The translations under genes were made by a program, and so were the position numbers. 49,745 nt of DNA, taken from Candidatus Latescibacterota bacterium. Lineage in GTDB: Bacteria > Latescibacterota > UBA2968 > UBA8231. The notes beneath the pieces are model-generated. The model was not told the DNA's origin. It did not search any database and saw only the letters and a program-made list of their open reading frames with translations. This document shows, in pieces, positions 41,676-49,745 of this stretch; within the stretch, counting starts at the first letter, position 1, and each line of letters opens with the position of its first letter. Location: positions 1 through 49,745 of the forward strand of contig JADZBP010000057.1 in the NCBI GenBank assembly GCA_020852055.1. The letters run 5' to 3'.

Positions 41676-43789
41676 CTGACCTTGGTGGCCGGCTTGACCT
41701 TCAAGGTCATACCCGCGGCCAGTTTGGCGGAGGGGCTGAGATTGTTCTGGTGGGCCAACTCCCTGACCTCCAGGCCGAACTTGCGGGCGATACCCAAAAG
41801 GGTGTCCCCTCTGACCACGGTGTAGACCTGCACGCTGCTCCCGCTCTTTTTCTTGGCCGGGGCGACCTTCTTGCCCGTTGCCGACGCCATCTTGGTCGAC
41901 GCCGCCTTCTTACCCCCCGCTGCGGCCACACCCTTGGCCGGCGCTGCCGTTCCGGGAGCGACCACCAGGTGCTGGCCGGGACGGATGGCGGTGTTGTCCA
42001 GCTTGTTCCAGCGTTTGAGATCGGCCACCGGCACCTTGAATTTGCGGGAGATATCCCACAGGCTCTCGCCGCGCCGGACGGTGTAGTCGCGGCGTTTGGC
42101 CTCCGCCGTCGGCAGCGCCGTCCCGGCACGGAGGCCAGACCCCGGCATCGAGGACCAGATGGTCAATTTGTCGCCGGCAACGATGTGGTTGCCGCGGAGG
42201 CGGTTCCAACGCCTCAGGTCGCCGATCTCCACCCCGTGCAGTTGGGCGATGCGGCTGAGTGAATCCCCCCGGCGGACCTTGTAGACCGTCTTGCCGGCAC
42301 GGGCGGCGGCTTTGGCGCCTTCGCCGGCGATGGGGCTGCCGTCGGCGACATGGGCCACCCGCAGGGAGGATTTGAGCGAGCCGGCGGCCCCCACCGGGAT
42401 GGTGAGGGTCTGGCCGGGCGCAATGCGGTTGGGATTCTTGAGATGGTTGACCTGGGCGATCACCTGGGTGCTGATGCCAAAAGCTCGGGCGATGGTGGAG
42501 ATGGTGTCGCGGCGTTTCACCACGTACTGCTGCCAGGCTTCGGGTAATTGCGCAAAACAGGCGCGCAGATCCTGGTCGGTGCCGGGGGGCACGCGCAGCC
42601 GGTAACTCAGCGCCGACTGAGGCGGGGTGACGTTGAGCCGCAGCTCGGGGTTGAGGTCCTGCAGGGTGTCGTGGGAGATGCGCATGCAACGGGCCGCCTC
42701 TTCCAGGAAGACCGGATGCGGCACCTCGACCTCTGCAAAGGACAGGTCGGGCTCGGGATTTTCCGGATCGAAACCGAAGAGCTTGGGGTCCTTCGAGAGC
42801 AGGGCGGCGGCCATGAAGAGGGGCACGTAGTTGCGGGTCTCTTCGGGGAGATCCAGTTTCCAGTAGTCGCGGGTCCCGGCCCGTTCGATGGCGCGGGCCA
42901 CCCGGCCCGGCCCGGCATTGTAGGCCGCCAGCGCCAGCCGCCAGTCGCCCAGTTCCTGGTGCAGGCGTTTGAGGTGGCGGGCAGCGGCGCGGGTGGACTT
43001 GACCGGGTCCCGGCGCTCATCCACCCAGCGGGTGCTGTTCAGCCCCTCCATCTTGCCGGTGCTCTCGATGAACTGCCACAGCCCCACGGCGTGGGCCTTG
43101 GAACGGGCGTGGGGGTTGAAACCGCTTTCGATCATCGACACGAAGAGCAGGTCTTCGGGTAACCCCTCTTCCCTGAAGGTCTGCCGAATCAGGTCGTCAT
43201 AACGACCGGCCCGGCGCAGCCAGGTGGTATAGGTGGTCCGGCCGCGGGTCTGAAAGAAGCGGATACTGGAGATCACCCGGTCGTTGATGTCGATGGGAAC
43301 ATCGCAGGCGTGTAACAGTTTGTCGATCTGGGCCCGTTGGTTCTCGGCATCGGGGCCTTCGAGCTGCTCTTTGGACAAGCCCCGCAGGAGCAGGGTGAGC
43401 GGGCTGTCGGCGGAGAAGCGCTCCAGGTTGGGCAGCAGGTCCATGTAGGCCCGTTCGGCGGCGGCGCTGAGGCTTTCCAGCTCAGCCTGGGCCCGGGGGT
43501 CATCGCTGTCGGCCTCCTCGAGGGCGGCCAGCAGTTGGAACACCAGGTCGAGGTCCTGCTGGGCCAGATCGAAGGACTGGCTCAGTTGCGCCTCATGGGC
43601 GCGGTGCAGATGCCAGCGGACCGCCCGCAAGCCGTCCTCCATCTCGCTGTCCAGGATCACTGCCCCGCCCAGCGAGTCGGTCGCCGCAGTGGCCGGCTCG
43701 CTATCGCGCGCGGCCCGCTGCCACTGCTGGGCGCAGGAGGCCAGCCCCAAAGCCAGCAGCAGCAAGGCCAGGCCCCGCAACCGGCTCAC
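41672..43789 (-). CDS. mltD: MltD-like lytic transglycosylase lipoprotein with four LysM domains
   Basis: The 705-residue protein has a lipobox ending at Cys19 (LGLASC), a helical region to about 190, and an SLT domain with catalytic Glu221 (VSMIESGFNPHARS), AVGLWQFIESTGK and AYNAGPGRV. From about 430 onward four LysM modules follow (YVVKRRDTISTIARAFGIS; VYKVRRGDSLSRIAQLHGVE; YTVRRGESLWDISRKFKVP; YTVVRGDTLLGIARKFGLE), with a Lys/Ala-rich linker before the last. It cleaves peptidoglycan while bound to it through LysM. ATG 43789 overlaps the SPOR gene stop. Placing a cleavage enzyme in the mreD-mrdA-rodA operon suggests coupling of cutting and synthesis. Confidence 0.93.
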   Translation of the reverse strand: MSRLRGLALLLLALGLASCAQQWQRAARDSEPATAATDSLGGAVILDSEMEDGLRAVRWHLHRAHEAQLSQSFDLAQQDLDLVFQLLAALEEADSDDPRAQAELESLSAAAERAYMDLLPNLERFSADSPLTLLLRGLSKEQLEGPDAENQRAQIDKLLHACDVPIDINDRVISSIRFFQTRGRTTYTTWLRRAGRYDDLIRQTFREEGLPEDLLFVSMIESGFNPHARSKAHAVGLWQFIESTGKMEGLNSTRWVDERRDPVKSTRAAARHLKRLHQELGDWRLALAAYNAGPGRVARAIERAGTRDYWKLDLPEETRNYVPLFMAAALLSKDPKLFGFDPENPEPDLSFAEVEVPHPVFLEEAARCMRISHDTLQDLNPELRLNVTPPQSALSYRLRVPPGTDQDLRACFAQLPEAWQQYVVKRRDTISTIARAFGISTQVIAQVNHLKNPNRIAPGQTLTIPVGAAGSLKSSLRVAHVADGSPIAGEGAKAAARAGKTVYKVRRGDSLSRIAQLHGVEIGDLRRWNRLRGNHIVAGDKLTIWSSMPGSGLRAGTALPTAEAKRRDYTVRRGESLWDISRKFKVPVADLKRWNKLDNTAIRPGQHLVVAPGTAAPAKGVAAAGGKKAASTKMASATGKKVAPAKKKSGSSVQVYTVVRGDTLLGIARKFGLEVRELAHQNNLSPSAKLAAGMTLKVKPATKVR

Positions 43790-44646
43790 GGCCTGCCCTC
43801 CGGCATCTCGATCTTCTCGCGCACCTTGAGCACGTTGCGGTAACCGCAGCTCTGGACCAGCTCCACCAGCTCCTGCGCCTTGGCCTCGTTGCGAAAACGG
43901 CCCACCTCCACCTTGAACCAGGGGGCCTTGAAGTTGATCTCGACATCCTGCCGCTGCAGCCGGTCGGTCGCCTCCAGGCGCAAGCGCTCGGCCTCCTCGT
44001 AGCTGAGGAATTGGTCGATCAGGACCCGCCAGCCCGAAAAAGAGATGGCTGCCTCGGTGCCAGCAGCAGCGCCCCCGGCAGTGGCAGTGGCCGCCGCGGG
44101 TCTGGCCTTCCCGGTGCGGGGAATCACGTACGCCTCGGCATAATCGGGGTTGCGCGCCACCAGGCGCTCGTACAGCGCCTCGGCCTCGTCGGCGGTCTGG
44201 TACTCACCGGCCTGGACCATGTACAGGCCGCGCTGGGCATCATTCACCACCCGCACCGGCGCTCCCAGCATGGACTGCAGGGCGCTGGCGCGCTGGCGCG
44301 CCAGTTCTTCGGTCTTGAAGGCGATGATCTGCAGGCGGTAGACCGGGGCTTGGGCTTCCCGGGGCGCAGCGGCTCGGGGATCGTCGGTGCGGGTGGTGGC
44401 CGTATCGGCGGACGAAACCGCCGGCGCCTCGAAGTTGGGCTGGATCAGCAGCAGATCCTCACTCAGCGAAGCCGGGTCGAAGGCCCCCCCTCGCCCCATG
44501 CCGGGGCCGGGCGGTAGTTGCCGGGTGCCGGCGCATCCGCCCACCAGCAGGCCCCCCAGCAGGAACCAGGCTGGCCAGCGGTGGTACGTTTTTTCCCCCC
44601 TGCCTCCCCCGGAGGGGGGGGAGTGAAACCGTGCGTTTTTTTTCAC
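43786..44646 (-). CDS. SPOR-domain lipoprotein
   Basis: The protein carries two SPOR-like domains of about 70 residues each (VYRLQIIAFKTEELARQRAS...GLYMVQAGEY and WRVLIDQFLSYEEAERLRLE...WFKVEVGRF), which bind denuded glycan strands. A hydrophobic stretch ending in LLVGGC forms a lipobox. The start is uncertain: GTG 44646 gives an overlong 37-residue signal peptide, the first part encoded by a GC-rich palindromic sequence (about 44595-44625), and no start codon lies closer to the lipobox. The frame is open to 44697. It overlaps the transglycosylase gene by four bases and probably helps place it at sites of septal or side-wall cutting. Confidence 0.8.
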   Translation of the reverse strand: MKKNARFHSPPSGGGRGEKTYHRWPAWFLLGGLLVGGCAGTRQLPPGPGMGRGGAFDPASLSEDLLLIQPNFEAPAVSSADTATTRTDDPRAAAPREAQAPVYRLQIIAFKTEELARQRASALQSMLGAPVRVVNDAQRGLYMVQAGEYQTADEAEALYERLVARNPDYAEAYVIPRTGKARPAAATATAGGAAAGTEAAISFSGWRVLIDQFLSYEEAERLRLEATDRLQRQDVEINFKAPWFKVEVGRFRNEAKAQELVELVQSCGYRNVLKVREKIEMPEGRP

Positions 44647-44744
44647 AACTCGCTGCTCTGTATGAAAATCGACGATGCGAAGGTCTGCTCGGCCCACCCA
44701 GGCGCCGCGGGGCCACGGGCAGCGAGGGTCAAGGAAGCAAATTT

Positions 44745-45796
<1,052 letters not shown>

Positions 45797-45800
<4 letters not shown>

Positions 45801-46237
45801 GTGCCGGGAAGAACCTTTTCGCGCTGGCCAATCCCGACGGCGCCCTTCCACTCTGGCCCCACGTCGGTGCGCACCGCATCGCCCCACAGGCGCTCCAGGG
45901 CATAGAAATCCCGGATCTCCTGGCGGAAGATATGCACGACGATATCGACAAAATCCACCAGCACCCAGCGCCGGCTCTCGTAGCCCTCCACGTGCCAAGG
46001 ACCCTGCCCGGCGATGCGCAGCTGATCGCACACCTCCTCGGCCAGGGCCTTGACGTGTAAGTCGGAGGTGCCGCTGCAGAGGACAAAGAAGTCGGCGGTA
46101 TCGGTCACTGCCCGCAGATCGAGCAGCACGATATCGATTCCCTTCTTGTCCTGAAGCAGTTCGGCGATGCGCCGCACCCGGGTCTCGACCTCGGCCGCGG
46201 CGACTGCGGTGCTGTCTGCTGCGGTTGTTTCACTCAT
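45797..46237 (-). CDS. rsfS: Ribosome silencing factor RsfS (Iojap family)
   Basis: The 146-residue protein has the RsfS/Iojap domain: DIVLLDLRAVTDTADFFVLC, SGTSDLHVKALAEEV, the WHVEGYESRRWVLVDFVDIV core and VHIFRQEIRDFYALERLWGD. RsfS binds ribosomal protein uL14 and blocks joining of the subunits in starvation. An Ala-rich N-terminal extension of about 18 residues precedes the domain. It overlaps the upstream LytR_C gene by eight bases and mtnA by four. Confidence 0.93.
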
Positions 46238-46670
46238 CCAATAACCTCACCTGCCGGTAGTCTCTACCGATGATAACCGCCACTTCTTCGAGGCGGAAGG
46301 TGTCTTCGCTAACCTGCTGCAGGTGGGGCAGGCCAAGGACTGCCGCCACCCGCCGGGCCTTGTCCAGATCGCCGCGGCGATCCACCACCATGCTCTGTAG
46401 AAAGTTGAAGTTCTCCGCGTTGCCCTCGTAAATTACGTCGCATCCCAGCCCGCGCAGCTTTTTGGTCAGCCGCCCGGCCACCTGGGATTCACCACAGCCG
46501 TTGAGCACAGCCACCCGGACATGTAAGTCTGGATTGACCTGAGGGGAGGACGGAGGCGGGGAAGAGAGGGGGGCCGGCTCTTCCTTCGCAGCAAAATAGG
46601 GCCGCAGCGCGGCCATCAGGAGAATGGCGCCTGCGGCGATAGCCAGGAGCCACAGTACTCGTTCCTGCAC
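46230..46670 (-). CDS. Membrane-anchored LytR_C-domain protein
   Basis: The protein of about 146 residues has one N-terminal membrane helix (VLWLLAIAAGAILLMAAL), a Pro/Ser-rich linker and a LytR_C domain (VRVAVLNGCGESQVAGRLTK, then MVVDRRGDLDKARRVAAVLG). Such domains occur at the end of LCP phosphotransferases and alone beside rsfS in many phyla. GTG 46670 is chosen because it falls just before the membrane helix; the open frame to 46718 is possible. It is the first gene of the rsfS-mtnA-SPOR-mltD-mreD-mrdA-rodA series. Confidence 0.8.
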   Translation of the reverse strand: MQERVLWLLAIAAGAILLMAALRPYFAAKEEPAPLSSPPPSSPQVNPDLHVRVAVLNGCGESQVAGRLTKKLRGLGCDVIYEGNAENFNFLQSMVVDRRGDLDKARRVAAVLGLPHLQQVSEDTFRLEEVAVIIGRDYRQVRLLDE

Positions 46671-46773
46671 GTCAATCCATCTCGATGGCCAGCAGGAAGA
46701 TCGCGCGTCGGACGGCACCTGCGTCCCGCCCGCTCGTTGTTTCCCAAAGAGGCATATCTTCTTTTAAATCAAG

Positions 46774-46785
46774 GGGAATTCCCCA
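46774..46785. promoter_or_regulatory. Perfect 12-base palindrome in a divergent promoter region
   Basis: GGGGAATTCCCC lies between the divergent LytR_C-domain gene and the cyclodeaminase-like gene. On the minus strand it occupies the spacer after TTGACG (46796-46791), so a regulator bound there could act on the envelope operon. The matching -10 is poor (TTGATT), so the promoter is tentative. Confidence 0.4.
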
Positions 46786-46833
46786 AGTACGTCAATCGTT
46801 TTTTGGGCACCGCCGGGTGCCGGACAGGATGTG

Positions 46834-47793
46834 ATGACCCACCTTTCCTTCCGCGATGAAGATTTCCGCACCCAGCTCTCCCCCGCCGACTTCCTCGCCG
46901 CCTGCGACCAGGCCTTCCGCCTCTATGGCCAGGGGGTGCTGCTCAATCCACCCCGCTCCGAGACCCTCGATCGCGGAACCTACCGGCTGGAGATGCCCGC
47001 TTCCTGGCCAGGCCGCTACCTGGCGCGCAAGATCATTGTCGAACAGCCGGGGACCGGCGGCGGACTGGGTCTCCGGGAAGCGTTTGTCGAGCTGGAGGAT
47101 CTGACGCGGGGCATCCAGGTCCGGCTGGAGGCTGGCTACGCCACCGACATGCGCACCGGGGCGGCCGGCGCCTGGGGAATCCGCTACCTGGCCCAGAGAC
47201 CCGTGGACTGTCTGGCAATACTGGGCACCGGCCGGGTGGCCCGTTGCCTGGCCCGCTGCGCCGACCAGCTCTTCGGCCTGCGCCAACTGCGGGTCACCAG
47301 CCGCCAGGAGGCCAACCGCCAGGCCTTTGCCCACGACCTGGCCCCTCTGCTGCGCGCCCCGCTGCACCTGGCCGCCTCGCTGGCCGAATGCCTCGAGGGC
47401 GCCGACGCGGTGCTGGCGGCCGTTCCCACGCCCCAGTCCATCCTCTCCCTGGCCGATCTGGGCCCCCGCACCCTGCTCTCGGTAATGGGCGGGGACAGCC
47501 GCACCCGGCAACTGGAACCCGGCATACTGGCGGAACTGACCGTATTGGCCGATCACCCGGAACAAGTCGAAAGGTCGGGGGAGTTTGTATATGCCCGGAA
47601 CAACAGGCAGACAGCCCAGATCCGCCTGGCGCGCGGAGCAGGGGGGCAGGTGCTGACGATCGGTGACGCGGCGTGCCAGCGGCTGCCGGCGGGCGAGGCC
47701 CGGCCGCGCGTGGCCTACTTCACCGGTCTGGCAGTGCAGGACCTTTGTACTGCGGTGGCCCTATACGAGCGTCTAGGGCCACCGCCAAAATAA
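46834..47793 (+). CDS. Ornithine cyclodeaminase / mu-crystallin family protein
   Basis: The 319-residue protein has the OCD/mu-crystallin layout: an N-terminal substrate domain with RYLARKIIVEQPG and MRTGAAGAWGIRYLA, and a Rossmann domain with AILGTGRVARCLARCA. VLAAVPTPQSIL and LLSVMGGDSRTRQLEP follow, and the C-terminus has VAYFTGLAVQDLCTAVALYE. Members include ornithine cyclodeaminase, ketimine reductases and alanine dehydrogenase; GDSRTRQLEP stands where the GAD..xKxE motif of classical OCDs lies, so the substrate is open. ATG 46834 follows GGA by a short spacing (GTG 46831 is possible). It is divergent from the envelope operon. Confidence 0.88.
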   Translation: MTHLSFRDEDFRTQLSPADFLAACDQAFRLYGQGVLLNPPRSETLDRGTYRLEMPASWPGRYLARKIIVEQPGTGGGLGLREAFVELEDLTRGIQVRLEAGYATDMRTGAAGAWGIRYLAQRPVDCLAILGTGRVARCLARCADQLFGLRQLRVTSRQEANRQAFAHDLAPLLRAPLHLAASLAECLEGADAVLAAVPTPQSILSLADLGPRTLLSVMGGDSRTRQLEPGILAELTVLADHPEQVERSGEFVYARNNRQTAQIRLARGAGGQVLTIGDAACQRLPAGEARPRVAYFTGLAVQDLCTAVALYERLGPPPK

Positions 47794-47794
47794 A

Positions 47795-47903
47795 AAGAGT
47801 GACCAACCACCCGAATGCCGAGAATATTTCTGTCGAAGTTCCACATCCCGCAGGAGTGGAAAACTTCCTCTTGGGCATTCGTCTGTGAATTCAGGTCACT
47901 CTT
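47795..47903. repeat. Nested inverted-repeat element of about 109 bases, MITE-like
   Basis: Three pairs of arms are nested. AAGAGTGACC (47795-47804) pairs with GGTCACTCTT (47894-47903), CGAATGCC (47812-47819) with GGCATTCG (47874-47881), and GAAGTTCCAC (47835-47844) with GTGG plus AACTTC (47856-47867, two-base bulge). The whole can fold into one long hairpin. It starts just after the cyclodeaminase-like stop and lies before the convergent aminotransferase. It encodes nothing and its base composition is lower in GC than its neighbours, which suggests a mobile repeat. Confidence 0.7.
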
Positions 47904-47960
47904 AATTCCACTGAGCAAGATACCCTGCCCCACCCCTTCTGTCAAGCCACTGCTTCGCCC

Positions 47961-49124
47961 TCAGTCCAGCAGCCGCTGCAACCCGTTCACCAACCGGTCC
48001 ATACCCTGGGCCACGCTATCGGGCTGCAGGGCCCCGTAGGCGATGCGCAGATGACAGGCCTCCTGCAGGCCAAAGGCCGTGCCGGGGATGACCGCCACCT
48101 GATATTCGCGCACCAGCCGCTCCACCAGCTGCATGGCCGGCATCGCGGTCTGCAACCGGGCCAGCAGATAAAACGCCCCCTCGGCCGGCGGCACCTGGCA
48201 GCGCTCCCCCAGCTCCCCCAGCCTTTCAAGGCAGGCCTGCCGCACCCTCGCCAGGGTGGCGGTGAAGGGCCGGCAATAGTCCGGGCCGGCCTCCAGGGCC
48301 CCCAGGGCGGCCAACTGCGAGATCACCGGCGGGCAGATCAGCACCGTGTCCTGGACCTTCTCCAGGGCGCGCAGCAGATGGCGCGGAGCCACCAGGTATC
48401 CCACCCGCCAGTTGGCCATGCCGTAGGCCTTGGAAAAGGAGAAGAAGGAGATGGTGTGGCCGGCGCTCTCGGGCAGCGAGCCGGGCGAGAAGTGGCGCGC
48501 CCCGCCATAGGTGAAATACTCGTAGGCCTCGTCGGCGAGGTGATAGATGCCCCGCTGCCGGCACAACTCGTTGACCGCCCGCAGATCCTCGGGGGCATAG
48601 ACGGCGCCGGAGGGATTATTGGGCGAGATGGTCACCACCGCGCGGGTGCGCGGCCCGAGGGCCGCCTCGATGGCGTCGAGGCGCAACTGATAGCGCTCAT
48701 CGGTGGGCACCAGCACGGGCTGGCAGTTGGCCATCATCACGGCCATCTCGTGGTTGAAATAAAAGGGCGACATCAGCACGATCTCGTCGCCCGGATCGGC
48801 GATGGCCATCAACGCGTGACAGAAGCCCATGTTGCTGCCGGCGGTGACCATCAGCATCTGGTCATCCCCCAGGACGATGCCGTTGTCGCGCGCCAGTTTC
48901 TGCCGCAACTGCTCCTGCAGTTCGGGCAGGCCACCCGCCGCCCGGTAGTGGTGCTCGGCGGGCTGCCCGCCAAAACCGGCGATGGCGGCAAAACTCTGGG
49001 GCGGCGGGCCGTAATGCACCACGCCCTGGCCCAGCGAAATGGTCCCGGGCGTGGCGCGGATCAGGGCCGCCACGTCCGGGATCACCGGGCTCTGGATGGC
49101 CTCGACCCGGCGCGACTGGCTCAC
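47961..49124 (-). CDS. Class I/II PLP-dependent aminotransferase (aspartate aminotransferase family)
   Basis: The 387-residue enzyme is a fold-type I aminotransferase with GQGVVHYGPP, YRAAGGLPELQEQL, the cofactor-binding VTAGSNMGFCHAL, TISPNNPSGAVY, LADEAYEYFTYGG and the Schiff-base lysine in FFSFSKAYGMANWRVGYLVA. A C-terminal Arg (HLRIAYG) should bind the substrate carboxylate. The amino donor is not readable from sequence. ATG 49124 overlaps the stop of the DapA-family gene by four bases, so the two are co-translated; together they may act on a keto acid made by the lyase. Confidence 0.9.
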   Translation of the reverse strand: MSQSRRVEAIQSPVIPDVAALIRATPGTISLGQGVVHYGPPPQSFAAIAGFGGQPAEHHYRAAGGLPELQEQLRQKLARDNGIVLGDDQMLMVTAGSNMGFCHALMAIADPGDEIVLMSPFYFNHEMAVMMANCQPVLVPTDERYQLRLDAIEAALGPRTRAVVTISPNNPSGAVYAPEDLRAVNELCRQRGIYHLADEAYEYFTYGGARHFSPGSLPESAGHTISFFSFSKAYGMANWRVGYLVAPRHLLRALEKVQDTVLICPPVISQLAALGALEAGPDYCRPFTATLARVRQACLERLGELGERCQVPPAEGAFYLLARLQTAMPAMQLVERLVREYQVAVIPGTAFGLQEACHLRIAYGALQPDSVAQGMDRLVNGLQRLLD

Positions 49125-49745
49125 GAGCGCAGCACCTGCTGCAGGCGGGCGAAGAGCCGGTCGATCTCGTCGCGGGTCTCCTGGTCCAACTCAAAGCTCA
49201 GGGGACCGCGGTGCACCTGGTTCTTGAAGAGCCCGCGCTTCTGCATCAGGTGGCGCTCGGTGACGATGAAGCCGTCCAGGCCGCCCTGCATCTGCAGCAC
49301 CACGATGCTGCAGATGGGATAGTAGAGGGCATAGGCCCGCTCCTCGTCGCCGGCCTCCAGGGCCCGCCACAGGGCCACGGTGCCGTCGAGCAGTTCGACG
49401 CCGGGGATGGTGCCGGTCACCCCGCGCCGGTGTGAATCGATGAGCAGCACCCCGCCGCTGCCCTCGAAGAGGGCCGCCTTGCCGCCGGTGCTGGCGCGCA
49501 GCGCCGAGATGCAGGGCCCCAGCGGCGAGGCCTCGGGTTTGAAGAGGATGCGCTGGCCGTGGCGCTGGAAAAGGCCGGCCTGGAAATCGATGCTCATCGC
49601 CTTGCCCACGTAGGAGCTGGCGTCCTGCACAATCAGCGGGATCTCGACCGCTTCGAGGATACCCTCGAAATAGGCCTGCAACTGGGCCTCCGACAGCGCC
49701 CGCGACAGGGGCGGGATAGCCATCACCGCTGCGGCGCCGCCTTCC
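49121..49745 (-). CDS. DapA / N-acetylneuraminate-lyase family aldolase, partial (N-terminus outside window)
   Basis: The frame is open to the right edge, and the last 208 codons are present. They show AAAVMAIPP, IPLIVQDASSYVGKAMS, the Schiff-base lysine in RILFKPEASPLGPCI and the substrate-pocket GVTGTIPGVELLDG. Family members (DapA, NanA, KDG aldolase, 4-hydroxy-2-oxoglutarate aldolase) join or split pyruvate with aldehydes. The tyrosine of the barrel lies off the window or is replaced, so the specific reaction is not assigned. The final part (FKNQVHRGPLSFELDQET) recalls a branch of lyases found with aminotransferases. It is directly upstream of, and overlaps, the class I aminotransferase gene. 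Confidence 0.87.
   Translation of the reverse strand, partial: EGGAAAVMAIPPLSRALSEAQLQAYFEGILEAVEIPLIVQDASSYVGKAMSIDFQAGLFQRHGQRILFKPEASPLGPCISALRASTGGKAALFEGSGGVLLIDSHRRGVTGTIPGVELLDGTVALWRALEAGDEERAYALYYPICSIVVLQMQGGLDGFIVTERHLMQKRGLFKNQVHRGPLSFELDQETRDEIDRLFARLQQVLRS

Overview
This 49.7-kb window is GC-rich bacterial chromosome, densely packed, with many ATGA-type start/stop overlaps and good Shine-Dalgarno (SD) sites. No rRNA, tRNA, CRISPR array or complete insertion sequence was found. A Gram-negative-type envelope is implied by two lipoproteins (MltD-like and SPOR), a GmhA-like sugar-phosphate isomerase and a Tat-exported enzyme with a type IX-secretion/FlgD-like C-terminal domain. Sigma-54 control is prominent: three enhancer-binding proteins and three near-consensus -24/-12 promoters. 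Together with the URO-D, creatininase, enolase-superfamily and glycosidase-like genes, this suggests an uncultured lineage of the FCB/Latescibacteria-like type. That placement is an inference with low confidence.

Layout. Positions 1-3384 (minus) hold an operon of a small sigma-70 factor, a SIS-domain isomerase, a class V aminotransferase and a formylglycine-generating-enzyme homologue cut by the left edge. Positions 3536-6550 hold an M20 peptidase and a divergent XylR/DmpR-like activator, with a sigma-54 promoter and a palindromic site between them. Positions 6593-8575 hold leuA, split by a frameshift, behind a complete leucine attenuator (promoter, leader peptide with four Leu codons in a row, terminator). 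Positions 8862-13227 are an accessory stretch: a higA remnant, a creatininase, an AAC(3)-like acyltransferase, an ArsR/membrane-protein pair and an orphan MotA. Positions 13548-20437 hold a three-GAF hybrid kinase, the exported aminotransferase, a URO-D protein and an aldolase-like protein.

Positions 20546-31661 look catabolic. One minus-strand operon has a fatty-acid desaturase and two tandem paralogues of an unrecognised family. A plus-strand operon has a zinc dehydrogenase, a mannonate-oxidoreductase-like SDR and a glycosidase-like protein. A convergent operon has mazG, a propeller protein and an acid-sugar dehydratase. Positions 31666-37098 carry regulatory genes: a second 290-residue sigma factor, a 39-residue membrane protein behind a sigma-54 promoter, parA without parB, and two divergent enhancer-binding proteins.

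Positions 37071-46670 (minus) form a cell-envelope operon read as LytR_C protein, rsfS, mtnA, SPOR lipoprotein, LysM transglycosylase, mreD, mrdA, rodA and a TPR protein; mreB and mreC are absent. The right end holds an ornithine-cyclodeaminase homologue, a nested-palindrome element, a class I aminotransferase and a DapA-family gene cut by the edge.

The least explained elements are the paired unknown paralogues, the exported PLP enzyme, the sigma-54-driven 39-residue membrane protein, the two nested-palindrome elements and the leucine attenuator.
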